Positions 7,248-13,417 of a stretch of 13,530 nucleotides of DNA are shown one piece after another (within the stretch, counting starts at the first letter, position 1; each line of letters opens with the position of its first letter). Source of the DNA: an uncultured Muribaculaceae bacterium (GTDB taxonomy: Bacteria; Bacteroidota; Bacteroidia; Bacteroidales; Muribaculaceae). The stretch covers positions 1-13,530 of the forward strand of contig CAJTMY010000050.1 of NCBI GenBank assembly GCA_910577355.1, written 5' to 3'. The notes under the pieces were generated by a model. That model searched no databases, was not told where the DNA came from, and saw nothing but the letters and a program-made list of their open reading frames with translations. Position numbers and translations under genes: made by a program.

Positions 7248-9325
7248 GACGTCTCGACATCAAATATGTAAAAGGCATCGGTCCGCAGCGAGCCGAATTG
7301 CTGTCGAGGCAGCTCGGTATCTACACCGCTTATGACTTGCTGCACCATTTTCCCACATCATATGTCGACCGCACGTCCATCTACGCCATACGCGAATTTA
7401 CCGGCGATATGCCCTATGTGCAGGTAAAGGGTCGTTTCGTGAGTTTCAACGTGCTTGGCGAAGGTGCCAAGACACGACTTGTGTCGCTGTTTACCGACGG
7501 TACAGCGTCAATGGAAGTGGTGTGGTTCAGATCACTGAAGAGCATACGCGAAAGTCTTCATACAGGTACTGAATATGTATTGTTCGGAAAGCCGACAAGT
7601 TTCAACGGACGCTGGCAGATGGCGCATCCCGAAATCGATACGCTCGATAAGGCGGTGGTGCAGCAGGGGCTGCGCGGTGTGTATCCGCTCACTGAGACTT
7701 TGCGCAACCGTAATATCGGCTCTCGGCAGCTGCATGCATGGATATGTTCGCTGCTCGATTCGCGACAGGGACTTTCCGATCCGTTGCCTGCATCGGTGGT
7801 GGAATCGTGCCGCCTCATGCCGCTCGACCGGGCAGTCCGTGAGCTGCACAGACCCACTGCCCCGGCTACCCTGCAGAAGGCTCGCGAGCGCATGAAATTC
7901 GAGGAACTGTTCTATATACAGACCGACATGCTGATGCAGTCGCGCCGGCGCAAGTCGCTCACCGAAGGTTTCCGGTTTACGACAGTCGGACGATATTTCA
8001 ACCAATTCTATTCCACTTGCCTGCCCTTTGAGCTTACCGACGCGCAGAAGCGTGTGGTGAAGGAGATACGTATCGACACCAATACCGGCAGGCAGATGAA
8101 CCGTCTCGTACAAGGTGATGTCGGTTCGGGCAAGACTCTTGTCGCTCTGATGGCTATGCTGATAGCGATCGACAACGGCTATCAGGCCTGTCTGATGGCC
8201 CCAACCGAGATATTGGCCGGCCAGCATTATGAGACGCTGCGATCCATGGCTGCGCAGATAGGTGTGAACATACGTCTGCTCACAGGATCGACACGGACTA
8301 AGGAGAGACGAGAGATCCACGCTCAGCTTGCCGAGGGTACATTACATATTCTTGTAGGCACTCATGCCGTGCTTGAAGAACCGGTGGTGTTCAGCAATCT
8401 GGGGATCGCGGTCATCGACGAGCAGCATCGCTTCGGAGTTGCGCAGCGGGCAAGGTTATGGAAGAAAAACACTCGGCCCCCGCATGTACTAGTCATGACG
8501 GCGACACCTATCCCGCGTACTTTGGCTATGACGGTATACGGCGATCTTGATGTGTCGGTAATAGATCAGCTGCCGCCCGGCCGCAAACCTGTATGTACAT
8601 TGCTTCGATACGACAGCCAGCGCGAGCAAGTGTACCGCGGCATAGGTCGCCAGCTCGCCGAAGGCAGGCAGGTATACATCGTATATCCGCTTATAGACGA
8701 GAACGATAAGCTTGAACTTCGCTCTCTTGCAGAAGGGTACGATTCCATATGCGAGATATTCAGCAATTACCGTGTTGCATTTGTTCACGGACGTCTTAAG
8801 CCTGTGGAGAAAGATTATCAGATGGAACTGTTCGCATCCGGGAAGGCGCAGATCCTTGTGGCTACCACCGTCATAGAGGTAGGTGTGAATGTGCCCAATG
8901 CCACCACGATGGTAATAGAAAATGCCGAACGGTTTGGTCTGAGCCAGTTACATCAGCTGCGCGGCAGGGTGGGACGTGGAGCCGATCAGAGCTATTGCAT
9001 ACTTATGTCGAAATATAAGATTGCCAAAGAAACGCGTGAACGCCTTGAGCTGATGACCCATACCACCGATGGTTTTCTGATAGCCGAGGCAGATATGAAG
9101 ATGCGAGGCCCCGGCGACATAGAGGGCACCATGCAGTCGGGACTGCCGTTTGAGCTGCATATCGCGAATCTTGCCACCGACGGCCAGATAATTTCTCAGG
9201 CCCGGCAGGCAGCCGAAGCTCTTCTCGATATTGATCCGGAACTTTCAAGGCCCGAAAACAGAGCTCTCGCTTCGGCATTGCGTGATAACACAAGGCGCAC
9301 GGCCGACTGGAGCCGCATCAGTTAG
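7235..9325 (+). CDS. recG: ATP-dependent DNA helicase RecG
   Basis: Branch-migrating helicase that processes stalled replication forks and Holliday junctions. The 696-residue protein is full length. The N-terminal wedge/OB region (about 1-260) includes VKGIGPQRAELL, which resembles a helix-hairpin-helix. The superfamily 2 motor has Walker A GDVGSGKT (294-301), motif II DEQHRFG (395-401) and motif III MTATPIPRTLAMT (from 421). Motif VI is QLRGRVGRG (574-582). The ATG at 7235 overlaps the ispD end by 13 bp. The TAG stop at 9323-9325 is unusual in that its last base is the first base of the adjoining inverted-repeat element. The protein end is nonetheless unchanged, because the site before insertion would read TAA. 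Confidence 0.97.
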   Translation: MQSLRRLDIKYVKGIGPQRAELLSRQLGIYTAYDLLHHFPTSYVDRTSIYAIREFTGDMPYVQVKGRFVSFNVLGEGAKTRLVSLFTDGTASMEVVWFRSLKSIRESLHTGTEYVLFGKPTSFNGRWQMAHPEIDTLDKAVVQQGLRGVYPLTETLRNRNIGSRQLHAWICSLLDSRQGLSDPLPASVVESCRLMPLDRAVRELHRPTAPATLQKARERMKFEELFYIQTDMLMQSRRRKSLTEGFRFTTVGRYFNQFYSTCLPFELTDAQKRVVKEIRIDTNTGRQMNRLVQGDVGSGKTLVALMAMLIAIDNGYQACLMAPTEILAGQHYETLRSMAAQIGVNIRLLTGSTRTKERREIHAQLAEGTLHILVGTHAVLEEPVVFSNLGIAVIDEQHRFGVAQRARLWKKNTRPPHVLVMTATPIPRTLAMTVYGDLDVSVIDQLPPGRKPVCTLLRYDSQREQVYRGIGRQLAEGRQVYIVYPLIDENDKLELRSLAEGYDSICEIFSNYRVAFVHGRLKPVEKDYQMELFASGKAQILVATTVIEVGVNVPNATTMVIENAERFGLSQLHQLRGRVGRGADQSYCILMSKYKIAKETRERLELMTHTTDGFLIAEADMKMRGPGDIEGTMQSGLPFELHIANLATDGQIISQARQAAEALLDIDPELSRPENRALASALRDNTRRTADWSRIS

Positions 9326-9357
9326 AGCTTGTTTAAAAACAAATGTGAACTTTCAGG
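9325..9357 (+). repeat. Left terminal inverted repeat of the MITE-like element
   Basis: This is the 33-bp left arm, starting GAGCTTGTTT and ending TTTCAGG. It differs from the right arm at only two positions. It contains the AT-rich internal palindrome TTGTTTAAAAACAA. Its first G completes the recG TAG stop codon. Confidence 0.85.
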
Positions 9358-9475
9358 CACGAAAGGTTCAGTTGGATTTGGTGTTGAAATGAAGGAGCTT
9401 ATCGAGATAAGTGACTGAATTGAAACGCCAAAGACATTGAACATTTCGTGAGGTATCAGCATTGCCCGTATAATA

Positions 9476-9505
9476 TTTGTGTATGTCGTTCTTAAGTTAC
9501 TTTTG
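9476..9505 (+). promoter_or_regulatory. Candidate rightward promoter inside the MITE
   Basis: TTTG (9476-9479) is followed after 18 bp by TACTTTTG (9498-9505), a full match to TAnnTTTG with a spacer one base shorter than in the thrC and pyrB promoters. Transcription would run out of the right end of the element, antisense to the membrane-protein gene. It may be a leftover of a transposase promoter. Confidence 0.4.
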
Positions 9506-9601
9506 CATTGTGTCTTTTTCGTTAAATCACTTCTCGTCATCGGTCATGTAGCAACGCTACACTCCCTCTTCCTCATAGCAATTTAATCGAAAAATTCACA
9601 A

Positions 9602-9634
9602 CCTGAAAATTCATATTTGTTTTTAAACAAGCTC
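9602..9634 (-). repeat. Right terminal inverted repeat of the MITE-like element
   Basis: This is the reverse complement of the left arm over 33 bp with two mismatches. It ends ...AAACAAGCTC and is followed by the second TTA, which is the stop codon of the leftward gene. Confidence 0.85.
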
Positions 9635-10198
9635 TTAATTCATCAGATCCTCCACCATCGAGCGGGCCATACGTTCGTTGGCTAATACACGCGGCAACGC
9701 TATCGCCAGGCCGGCCGCCAAGCCTATACCTCCACCGATCAAAGCCGGCATACGATCTCCGGCCGGTATGAGGAAGCCTCCGGTACCTATGAGTATTATT
9801 CCGCATATCCATGCTGTCGCTCTGATTTTCTGTTGTCTCAGCTTTATGATCAGTGCGCGCTCGATAGCGGCGGCCACAGGCATGTCGGTAAGGCGTTCAG
9901 ATCTTATGAAATTTGCGAAATTCCACCATATCGCGGCAAATACGACTCCAAAGAGCGCATACAACGCGCAGTACCACCACGGCAGATCGGCGGTTTCGTG
10001 CAGAAGAGGAGCCAATACAGGCAACACCAAGCCGATGAAACTCCATCGCCAGATAGTGTCGGCAAGGCGCTCCTGGGTGGAACTTACCTTGCTGCGGGCC
10101 ATACGCTCGGATAGCCGACGGTTGGTCTCTTCCAGATTTCGTGTCAGTTGCGACAATTCCTGCCATTGTTTTTTCAGTTCGTCAAGGTTATCGGTCAT
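9635..10198 (-). CDS. Coiled-coil, multi-helix membrane protein beside an ECF sigma gene
   Basis: No characterised family is recognised. The 187-residue protein starts with a charged heptad-like region (about 3-48, LDELKKQWQELSQLTRNLEE) and has four likely membrane helices near 52-67, 74-97, 128-146 and 152-170. A basic cytoplasmic segment (about 99-127) lies between helix pairs, and the C-terminal tail is short. It starts 12 bp after the sigma-factor stop, so the two are almost certainly co-transcribed. A partner or anti-sigma role is suggested only by position; I see no zinc-binding anti-sigma motif (HxxxCxxC) or RskA-like domain. The TAA stop is formed by the TTA target-site copy at the right edge of the MITE. 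Confidence 0.8.
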   Translation of the reverse strand: MTDNLDELKKQWQELSQLTRNLEETNRRLSERMARSKVSSTQERLADTIWRWSFIGLVLPVLAPLLHETADLPWWYCALYALFGVVFAAIWWNFANFIRSERLTDMPVAAAIERALIIKLRQQKIRATAWICGIILIGTGGFLIPAGDRMPALIGGGIGLAAGLAIALPRVLANERMARSMVEDLMN

Positions 10199-10210
10199 AG
10201 TCGGTGGGAT

Positions 10211-10708
10211 TCATTGGTTGGCGAGTTCCGAAAGCTTGGCGCGCACGCGGTGCAGACGGGTAGCCACGTTGGCTTTCGAGATACCTAAAATAGAGGAGAT
10301 TTCATCATAGGGCTTTTCATCTAGCCATAGAGTCACGAGAGCCTTGTCAAAGGGTTCGAGCCGGGATATAAGCCGGTACAGTTCCTTGATACGTCCGCTC
10401 TTGTCGTCATCCTGGTCCGCTATTTCGAATGCCGATTCTATCGGGATGCCGAATGAGTGGCGTCTGTTGCGCCGGTGCCACGTGATGCACGTGTTGATCG
10501 CAAGCCTATATATCCATGTCGACATTTTCGCGTCGCCACGGTAGCTCTCGAGACCTGTCCACAAGTTCACCATCACTTCCTGATAGAGATCGGCAAACGG
10601 AGCTGCATCAGAGGCATACACCGAACATACCTTGGCGATGACATCCTTGTAGTTGTCGGCAAGGTCGAGGAATATTTTCCGGCGGTCGGTCGATGTTTTC
10701 TGCTTCAT
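10211..10708 (-). CDS. ECF-type RNA polymerase sigma factor (sigma-70 family)
   Basis: 165-residue alternative sigma factor. Region 2 covers about residues 14-83, with the DLYQEVMVNLWTGLESYRGD core-binding helix followed by STWIYRLAINTCITWHRR, the -10 recognition and melting part. Region 4 covers about 117-160 with the helix-turn-helix LDEKPYDEISSILGISKANV and the DNA-contacting ATRLHRVRAKL. Regions 1 and 3 are absent, as expected for the ECF class. I chose the ATG at 10706-10708 (MKQKTSTDRRKIF). An in-frame TTG seven codons upstream is less likely. The gene lies 47 bp downstream of the C45 hydrolase gene and just upstream of a membrane protein gene, a typical layout for a sigma factor controlled from the envelope. 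Confidence 0.93.
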   Translation of the reverse strand: MKQKTSTDRRKIFLDLADNYKDVIAKVCSVYASDAAPFADLYQEVMVNLWTGLESYRGDAKMSTWIYRLAINTCITWHRRNRRHSFGIPIESAFEIADQDDDKSGRIKELYRLISRLEPFDKALVTLWLDEKPYDEISSILGISKANVATRLHRVRAKLSELANQ

Positions 10709-10755
10709 GACATATGTTAGACGCAACAACCGGCTTTAAATTACACAGCCGACGA

Positions 10756-11838
10756 TTATTTTTTCATTTGTTTACGCTTGTCTGCGTAGTTTTGCAGCGA
10801 TACCTCCTTTTTACATTCGTTGATCTGTCGTATCACACGCATGTCGAGGTATCTCGGGCCGCTACCACCGGGGTAGGGGATAGCACTGCGTCTCAGTTCC
10901 ATGGCCTCCTCGCATGCCGAGCTGCGCCATCCGGTCATGTCGGGTCCGAAGCGTTCGGGAATATCGGAGAGTGTCACTGCATTGGTCTCAGCGCATGGCG
11001 GATATCCCAATGCCGCCCACATGAGCATTTCGTTGCATGGCTGTCCCGGAGCCACGCCCTCGATTACAATCGATGATGTGGATATGTTGCGGGGTATGAA
11101 GTCTTGATCCACAACATAATCATCCATATACAGGTCTCGTCCGAGCAAGCTGTGGTAATACGAGCGCGACAGATATTCGGTGAACAGTTCCGGCGCTATC
11201 CTGTCATACTCCGATGCTTGTCTTATAAGGCTGTCGGCGGTGTTGTATCGAATATACCCATATCCCTGTCCGTCAATACCTGAGAACGAATAGTTGGAAC
11301 GTATCAATATTCCGCTTGGGGATTCATCCACATCAAATCGTCGGAAAGTATGATCATCAGTCTCGAAGTAGGCCGCTCCGCCCTCTGCGTCGATCACTCC
11401 GAAATTGGCTTGCACGCCGAGAGGCTTTGGGAGCGAGGAGAGAAGACTCTCGAAATCAGCGACACTGCGGCAGGTCTTGAGGGCGCGGGCCATCACTGCG
11501 CCCTCCTGATCCTTGAATGCGGCGGTATCGGGCACGAGATTGTAGGATGCCGTGTTCATTATGGCGAATCCTGCATCGTTCATCCCCATCCATGCTTCGG
11601 TGAGCAAAGAATCTCCGCCGTTGAACAGACCCACATATCCTATCTCTCCCTTGGCGGCTTCGACTCGAGCAAGGAAATTATTGTCGGCTCCTGTGTCCCG
11701 GTGCTTCCACAGCAATGGGCGCCCCGATGATGATGCTCTCGCGCTTACAATAGCCGATGTACAGGCCGAAGTGTTTACAGCTGAGAGTAAGATTGCTGTG
11801 ATACATGATATGATTCTGAATATACGCAATGATTCCAT
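10756..11838 (-). CDS. Secreted C45/choloylglycine hydrolase-like N-terminal nucleophile hydrolase
   Basis: 360-residue protein of the Ntn-hydrolase fold related to peptidase C45 (acyl-CoA:6-aminopenicillanate acyltransferase) and linear amide hydrolases. Residues 1-25 form a signal peptide (hydrophobic core about 9-21) ending NTSA. Cleavage there would expose C26 of CTSAIVSARASS as the amino-terminal nucleophile. Supporting family residues are R47 and D48 in LLWKHRDT, N87 in GMNDAGFAIMN and N95. The -3 residue is Thr, so this is not a good lipobox and a free periplasmic enzyme is more likely than a lipoprotein. The substrate is unknown and may be an amide or N-acyl amino acid. On the opposite strand a possible -7 element TATTTTTG (11852-11859) sits close upstream, without a clear -33. 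Confidence 0.85.
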   Translation of the reverse strand: MESLRIFRIISCITAILLSAVNTSACTSAIVSARASSSGRPLLWKHRDTGADNNFLARVEAAKGEIGYVGLFNGGDSLLTEAWMGMNDAGFAIMNTASYNLVPDTAAFKDQEGAVMARALKTCRSVADFESLLSSLPKPLGVQANFGVIDAEGGAAYFETDDHTFRRFDVDESPSGILIRSNYSFSGIDGQGYGYIRYNTADSLIRQASEYDRIAPELFTEYLSRSYYHSLLGRDLYMDDYVVDQDFIPRNISTSSIVIEGVAPGQPCNEMLMWAALGYPPCAETNAVTLSDIPERFGPDMTGWRSSACEEAMELRRSAIPYPGGSGPRYLDMRVIRQINECKKEVSLQNYADKRKQMKK

Positions 11839-11955
11839 AGATAATTTTTTACAAAAATAAGAAATATAATTGAAAAAACTTTATATAGCGGTAATATTAA
11901 TACATACGGGGCAGGTTCAACTGGCAAGTGCGCCTGCCCTGACAAGTGCAAAGAA
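11839..11955. other. AT-rich intergenic spacer with an inverted repeat
   Basis: This 117-bp gap lies between the C45 hydrolase start and the insertion sequence. It holds the inverted repeat GGGCAGG (11909-11915) / CCTGCCC (11933-11939) around 17 nt, and two copies of CAAGTGC (11925-11931 and 11943-11949). No gene is seen. There is no T-run after the hairpin on either strand, so a terminator is not supported. It may include the 5' control region of the hydrolase gene. Confidence 0.45.
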
Positions 11956-11974
11956 CACGGCTCTTTCATTTAAA
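11956..11974 (+). repeat. Terminal inverted repeat of the ISAs1-like element, transposase 3' side
   Basis: This is a perfect 19-bp match to the reverse complement of the distal end at 12881-12899. Identity decays just beyond it, with scattered matches on both sides. Confidence 0.85.
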
Positions 11975-12079
11975 GCAAAAGTAATGACATATGTCCCTTA
12001 CCCGGTTCATTGCGAATCTGGTAAAACGCTTACAGCTGTATGTCAGGCAGTTACTGTCTTGTCAGAAAGGCGGTTTTTA

Positions 12080-12727
12080 TCATTTTTGTGATGAGAAACG
12101 CATCAGCCCGGTAAAACTCATTGATACCCGCCTAATAAGAGCTGCCATACCCAAGTTCCTGTCCGAGCGTTTTTTGCGGAACCTTTTCCATATGGAGAAC
12201 ACAGAGTAGACCAGTCTCTGTATTGTGTCGAGATTGCGGACAGCCCTTATGGATTTGCGTATAATCTTGTCTTGTAGCAGATTGACATCCAATCCCCAGT
12301 ACATGCTTTCTATCGACCAGTGGTTACGCACTATCGCCCCTGACATCGGTGTGTCTGTGGGCAGACTGCTCACAGACAGCCGTTTTTCAGAGGCGCACGC
12401 CCCTGTTGACTTTTTGACTGTGGATGACTCGTATTCAATGATTGTCATGTTCCCGCCCCATTTCTCCTTGTCGGCCATGATGTTCATATCGGCACGTCCG
12501 ACATGCCCGGCGATGCGACCGAGTATCATCAGCATGATTATGTCATCGAGCCGATGACGTATGTTGACTTTATTTAATCTGCGGAAATCCGGCACAGATG
12601 ACGCAAACGCTCTCAATTCTTCCAGAATGCTGATTCTTGTGTCGAATTTATTGTGTACTTTTGCAGTGTGATCAGGCGTGCTTACGCCTATCGAACGGAC
12701 TTGGCCGAGTGATTGGATTTTATTCAT
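12080..12727 (-). pseudogene. ISAs1-family transposase with an in-frame internal deletion
   Basis: The frame encodes 215 residues, whereas full ISAs1-type (H-repeat-like) transposases are about 370-440. Residues about 34-86 match the N-terminal associated domain (SILEELRAFASSVPDFRR then RHRLDDIIMLMILGRIAGHVGRADM). Residues 94-153 match the C-terminal part (MTIIEYESS, SEKRLSVSSLPTD, HWSIE at 136-140, WGLDV). The central segment, which normally carries the two catalytic aspartates and the ALKGNQ-type block, is missing between about residues 86 and 94 (about 12446-12472). The remaining frame is uninterrupted and keeps a proper promoter and start. It should be catalytically dead but could still make a protein, conceivably one that competes for transposon ends. 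Confidence 0.88.
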
Positions 12728-12747
12728 AACTTATTGATTGTCGCCTA

Positions 12748-12779
12748 TAAAGTTACGAAAAACCTATCACTTGGTCAAA
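12748..12779 (-). promoter_or_regulatory. Promoter of the truncated transposase
   Basis: On the minus strand TTTG (12776-12779) is followed after 20 bp by TAACTTTA (12748-12755), a one-base departure from TAnnTTTG. The start of transcription should fall near 12741, about 14 nt upstream of the transposase ATG. Confidence 0.55.
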
Positions 12780-12880
12780 TTTATAAAGCGCTTATTTAAT
12801 TGAAAATCAGCAATAAAAGACTTCACTGTTCGTATAGGTCCCGCTATAAAATAACTCAATTTCTGAAAAAGCATCGCTGT

Positions 12881-12899
12881 TTTAAATGAAAGAGCCGTG
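12881..12899 (-). repeat. Terminal inverted repeat of the ISAs1-like element, transposase 5' side
   Basis: This is the perfect reverse complement of 11956-11974 over 19 bp. It lies about 28 bp upstream of the tRNA-Lys promoter, so the insertion spared tRNA expression. Confidence 0.85.
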
Positions 12900-12926
12900 C
12901 TGTGTGCGTAAAAAAATCATAAAAAA

Positions 12927-12958
12927 CTTGCACAATAAAAAAATAATACGTACCTTTG
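12927..12958 (+). promoter_or_regulatory. Promoter of tRNA-Lys
   Basis: TACCTTTG at 12951-12958 matches TAnnTTTG exactly. CTTG at 12927-12930, with a 20-bp spacer, is a three-of-four -33 match. The predicted start is near 12965, about 25 nt before the mature tRNA. Confidence 0.65.
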
Positions 12959-12989
12959 CACTGCTTTTGAGAGATAACACTCACAGCAT

Positions 12990-13062
12990 GATTCGCTAGC
13001 TCAGCTGGTAGAGCACAACACTTTTAATGTTGGGGTCCTGGGTTCGAGCCCCAGGCGGATCA
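12990..13062 (+). tRNA. tRNA-Lys, anticodon UUU
   Basis: A full cloverleaf of 73 nt can be drawn. The acceptor stem GATTCGC/GCGGATC has one G-T pair. The D-arm is GCTC-AGCTGGTA-GAGC. The anticodon stem CAACA/TGTTG encloses the loop CTTTTAA with anticodon TTT at 13023-13025. The variable loop is GGGTC, and the T-arm is CTGGG-TTCGAGC-CCCAG. The discriminator base is A13062. The 3' CCA is not encoded (CAGAAC follows), so it is added after transcription. Confidence 0.97.
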
Positions 13063-13086
13063 CAGAACAAAACGGCAAGACGCCGC

Positions 13087-13122
13087 AAATCGCTGAAACT
13101 AAGACAGTTTCAGCGATTTTTG
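13087..13122 (+). terminator. Strong intrinsic terminator behind tRNA-Lys
   Basis: A perfect 14-bp stem (13087-13100 with 13106-13119) encloses the loop AAGAC and ends in a run of T (ATTTTTG). It lies 25 bp after the tRNA 3' end and is well formed on both strands, since its left flank AAA gives TTT on the minus strand. It could therefore act bidirectionally. Confidence 0.9.
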
Positions 13123-13193
13123 TAATACCCCTATCCGGCAAAATGACGCACATTGTAGGGTTCAGAGGTGTGCAATTCGTGAACAGCCTGTGC

Positions 13194-13213
13194 CGTGAAC
13201 AGTTTTGTTCACG
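13194..13213. repeat. 20-bp palindrome CGTGAACA-GTTT-TGTTCACG
   Basis: The arms are perfect 8-bp inverted repeats around a 4-bp spacer. Further single copies of the arm lie 16 bp upstream (13178) and 254 bp downstream (13448). The layout resembles a dimeric protein-binding site with outlying half sites. Confidence 0.7.
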
Positions 13214-13366
13214 ATTTCCGGGTGTGATTTGTAACTCTCTAATCTTCTGCGTTTTTCTGCGATTTACTGTCTTGAAAGTGGGGCTTTCATACTCTCCGCA
13301 GGGTTCAAAACCCCACTTTTCGGGAATTATGAGTTGATTTCGGGCGAAATTTAACATCAATTTGGA

Positions 13367-13417
13367 TTTTTAACTGTTTGACCGCCGATTTAGCCCTGTT
13401 TTTAACTCTTTTCCGCC
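13367..13417 (+). repeat. Imperfect direct repeat with 32-bp period
   Basis: TTTTTAACTGTTTGACCGCC at 13367-13386 and TTTTTAACTCTTTTCCGCC at 13399-13417 share their first nine and last five bases, with small differences between. Only two copies are visible. Confidence 0.6.

Larger units (their letters stand above)
9325..9634. mobile_element. MITE-like non-autonomous element with 33-bp terminal inverted repeats
   Basis: The left end 9325-9357 and the right end 9602-9634 are inverted repeats matching at 31 of 33 positions, both beginning GAGCTTGTTTAAAAACAAAT. The element is 310 bp long and is flanked by the direct repeat TTA (9322-9324 and 9635-9637), consistent with a 3-bp target duplication. 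There is no transposase gene. The interior holds a hairpin TGTAGC-AAC-GCTACA (9547-9561) and a candidate rightward promoter. It is probably a derivative mobilised by a related full-length IS elsewhere in the genome. The 3-bp TNA-like duplication is reminiscent of some IS5-family groups, but the family is not established from this sequence. The 72-codon leftward frame inside it looks spurious. Confidence 0.82.
11956..12899 (-). mobile_element. Defective ISAs1-family insertion sequence
   Basis: The element is bounded by a perfect 19-bp inverted repeat, CACGGCTCTTTCATTTAAA at 11956-11974 and its reverse complement at 12881-12899. The interior carries a leftward ISAs1-type transposase frame. At 944 bp it is shorter than a complete member of the family (about 1.2-1.4 kb), in line with the shortened transposase. 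No clear 8-10-bp target duplication is seen at the edges (AGTGCAAAGAA on the left, CTGTGTGCGTA on the right). The exact ends may extend a few bases, or the flanks may have been rearranged. It separates the hydrolase gene from tRNA-Lys. Confidence 0.82.

Noticed and set aside
9322..9540. 72-codon leftward frame in the MITE
   Set aside because: It runs through the left terminal repeat, has no recognisable transposase features and no promoter in that direction.
10735..10755. CGGCT/AGCCG hairpin between the hydrolase and sigma genes as a terminator
   Set aside because: It has a five-base stem and an 11-nt loop, with no U-run following in the direction of transcription.
11985..11994. GACATATGTC palindrome inside the IS and similar ATGACATATGT near the sigma start as a shared operator
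   Set aside because: The match is only 8-9 bases in AT-rich DNA with unrelated contexts, and could easily arise by chance.
13275..13320. tRNA-like segment: T-arm-like GGGTTCAAAACCCC inside a 9-bp closing stem
   Set aside because: The segment is only about 45 bp, with no D-arm or anticodon arm, and the loop lacks the conserved pyrimidine. It is treated as an inverted repeat.
13001..13360. 119-codon leftward open frame across tRNA-Lys and its flank
   Set aside because: It runs antisense through the tRNA gene and terminator. Its end (RLGLEPRTPT...) is simply the reverse translation of the tRNA T-arm, a well-known false-gene pattern.
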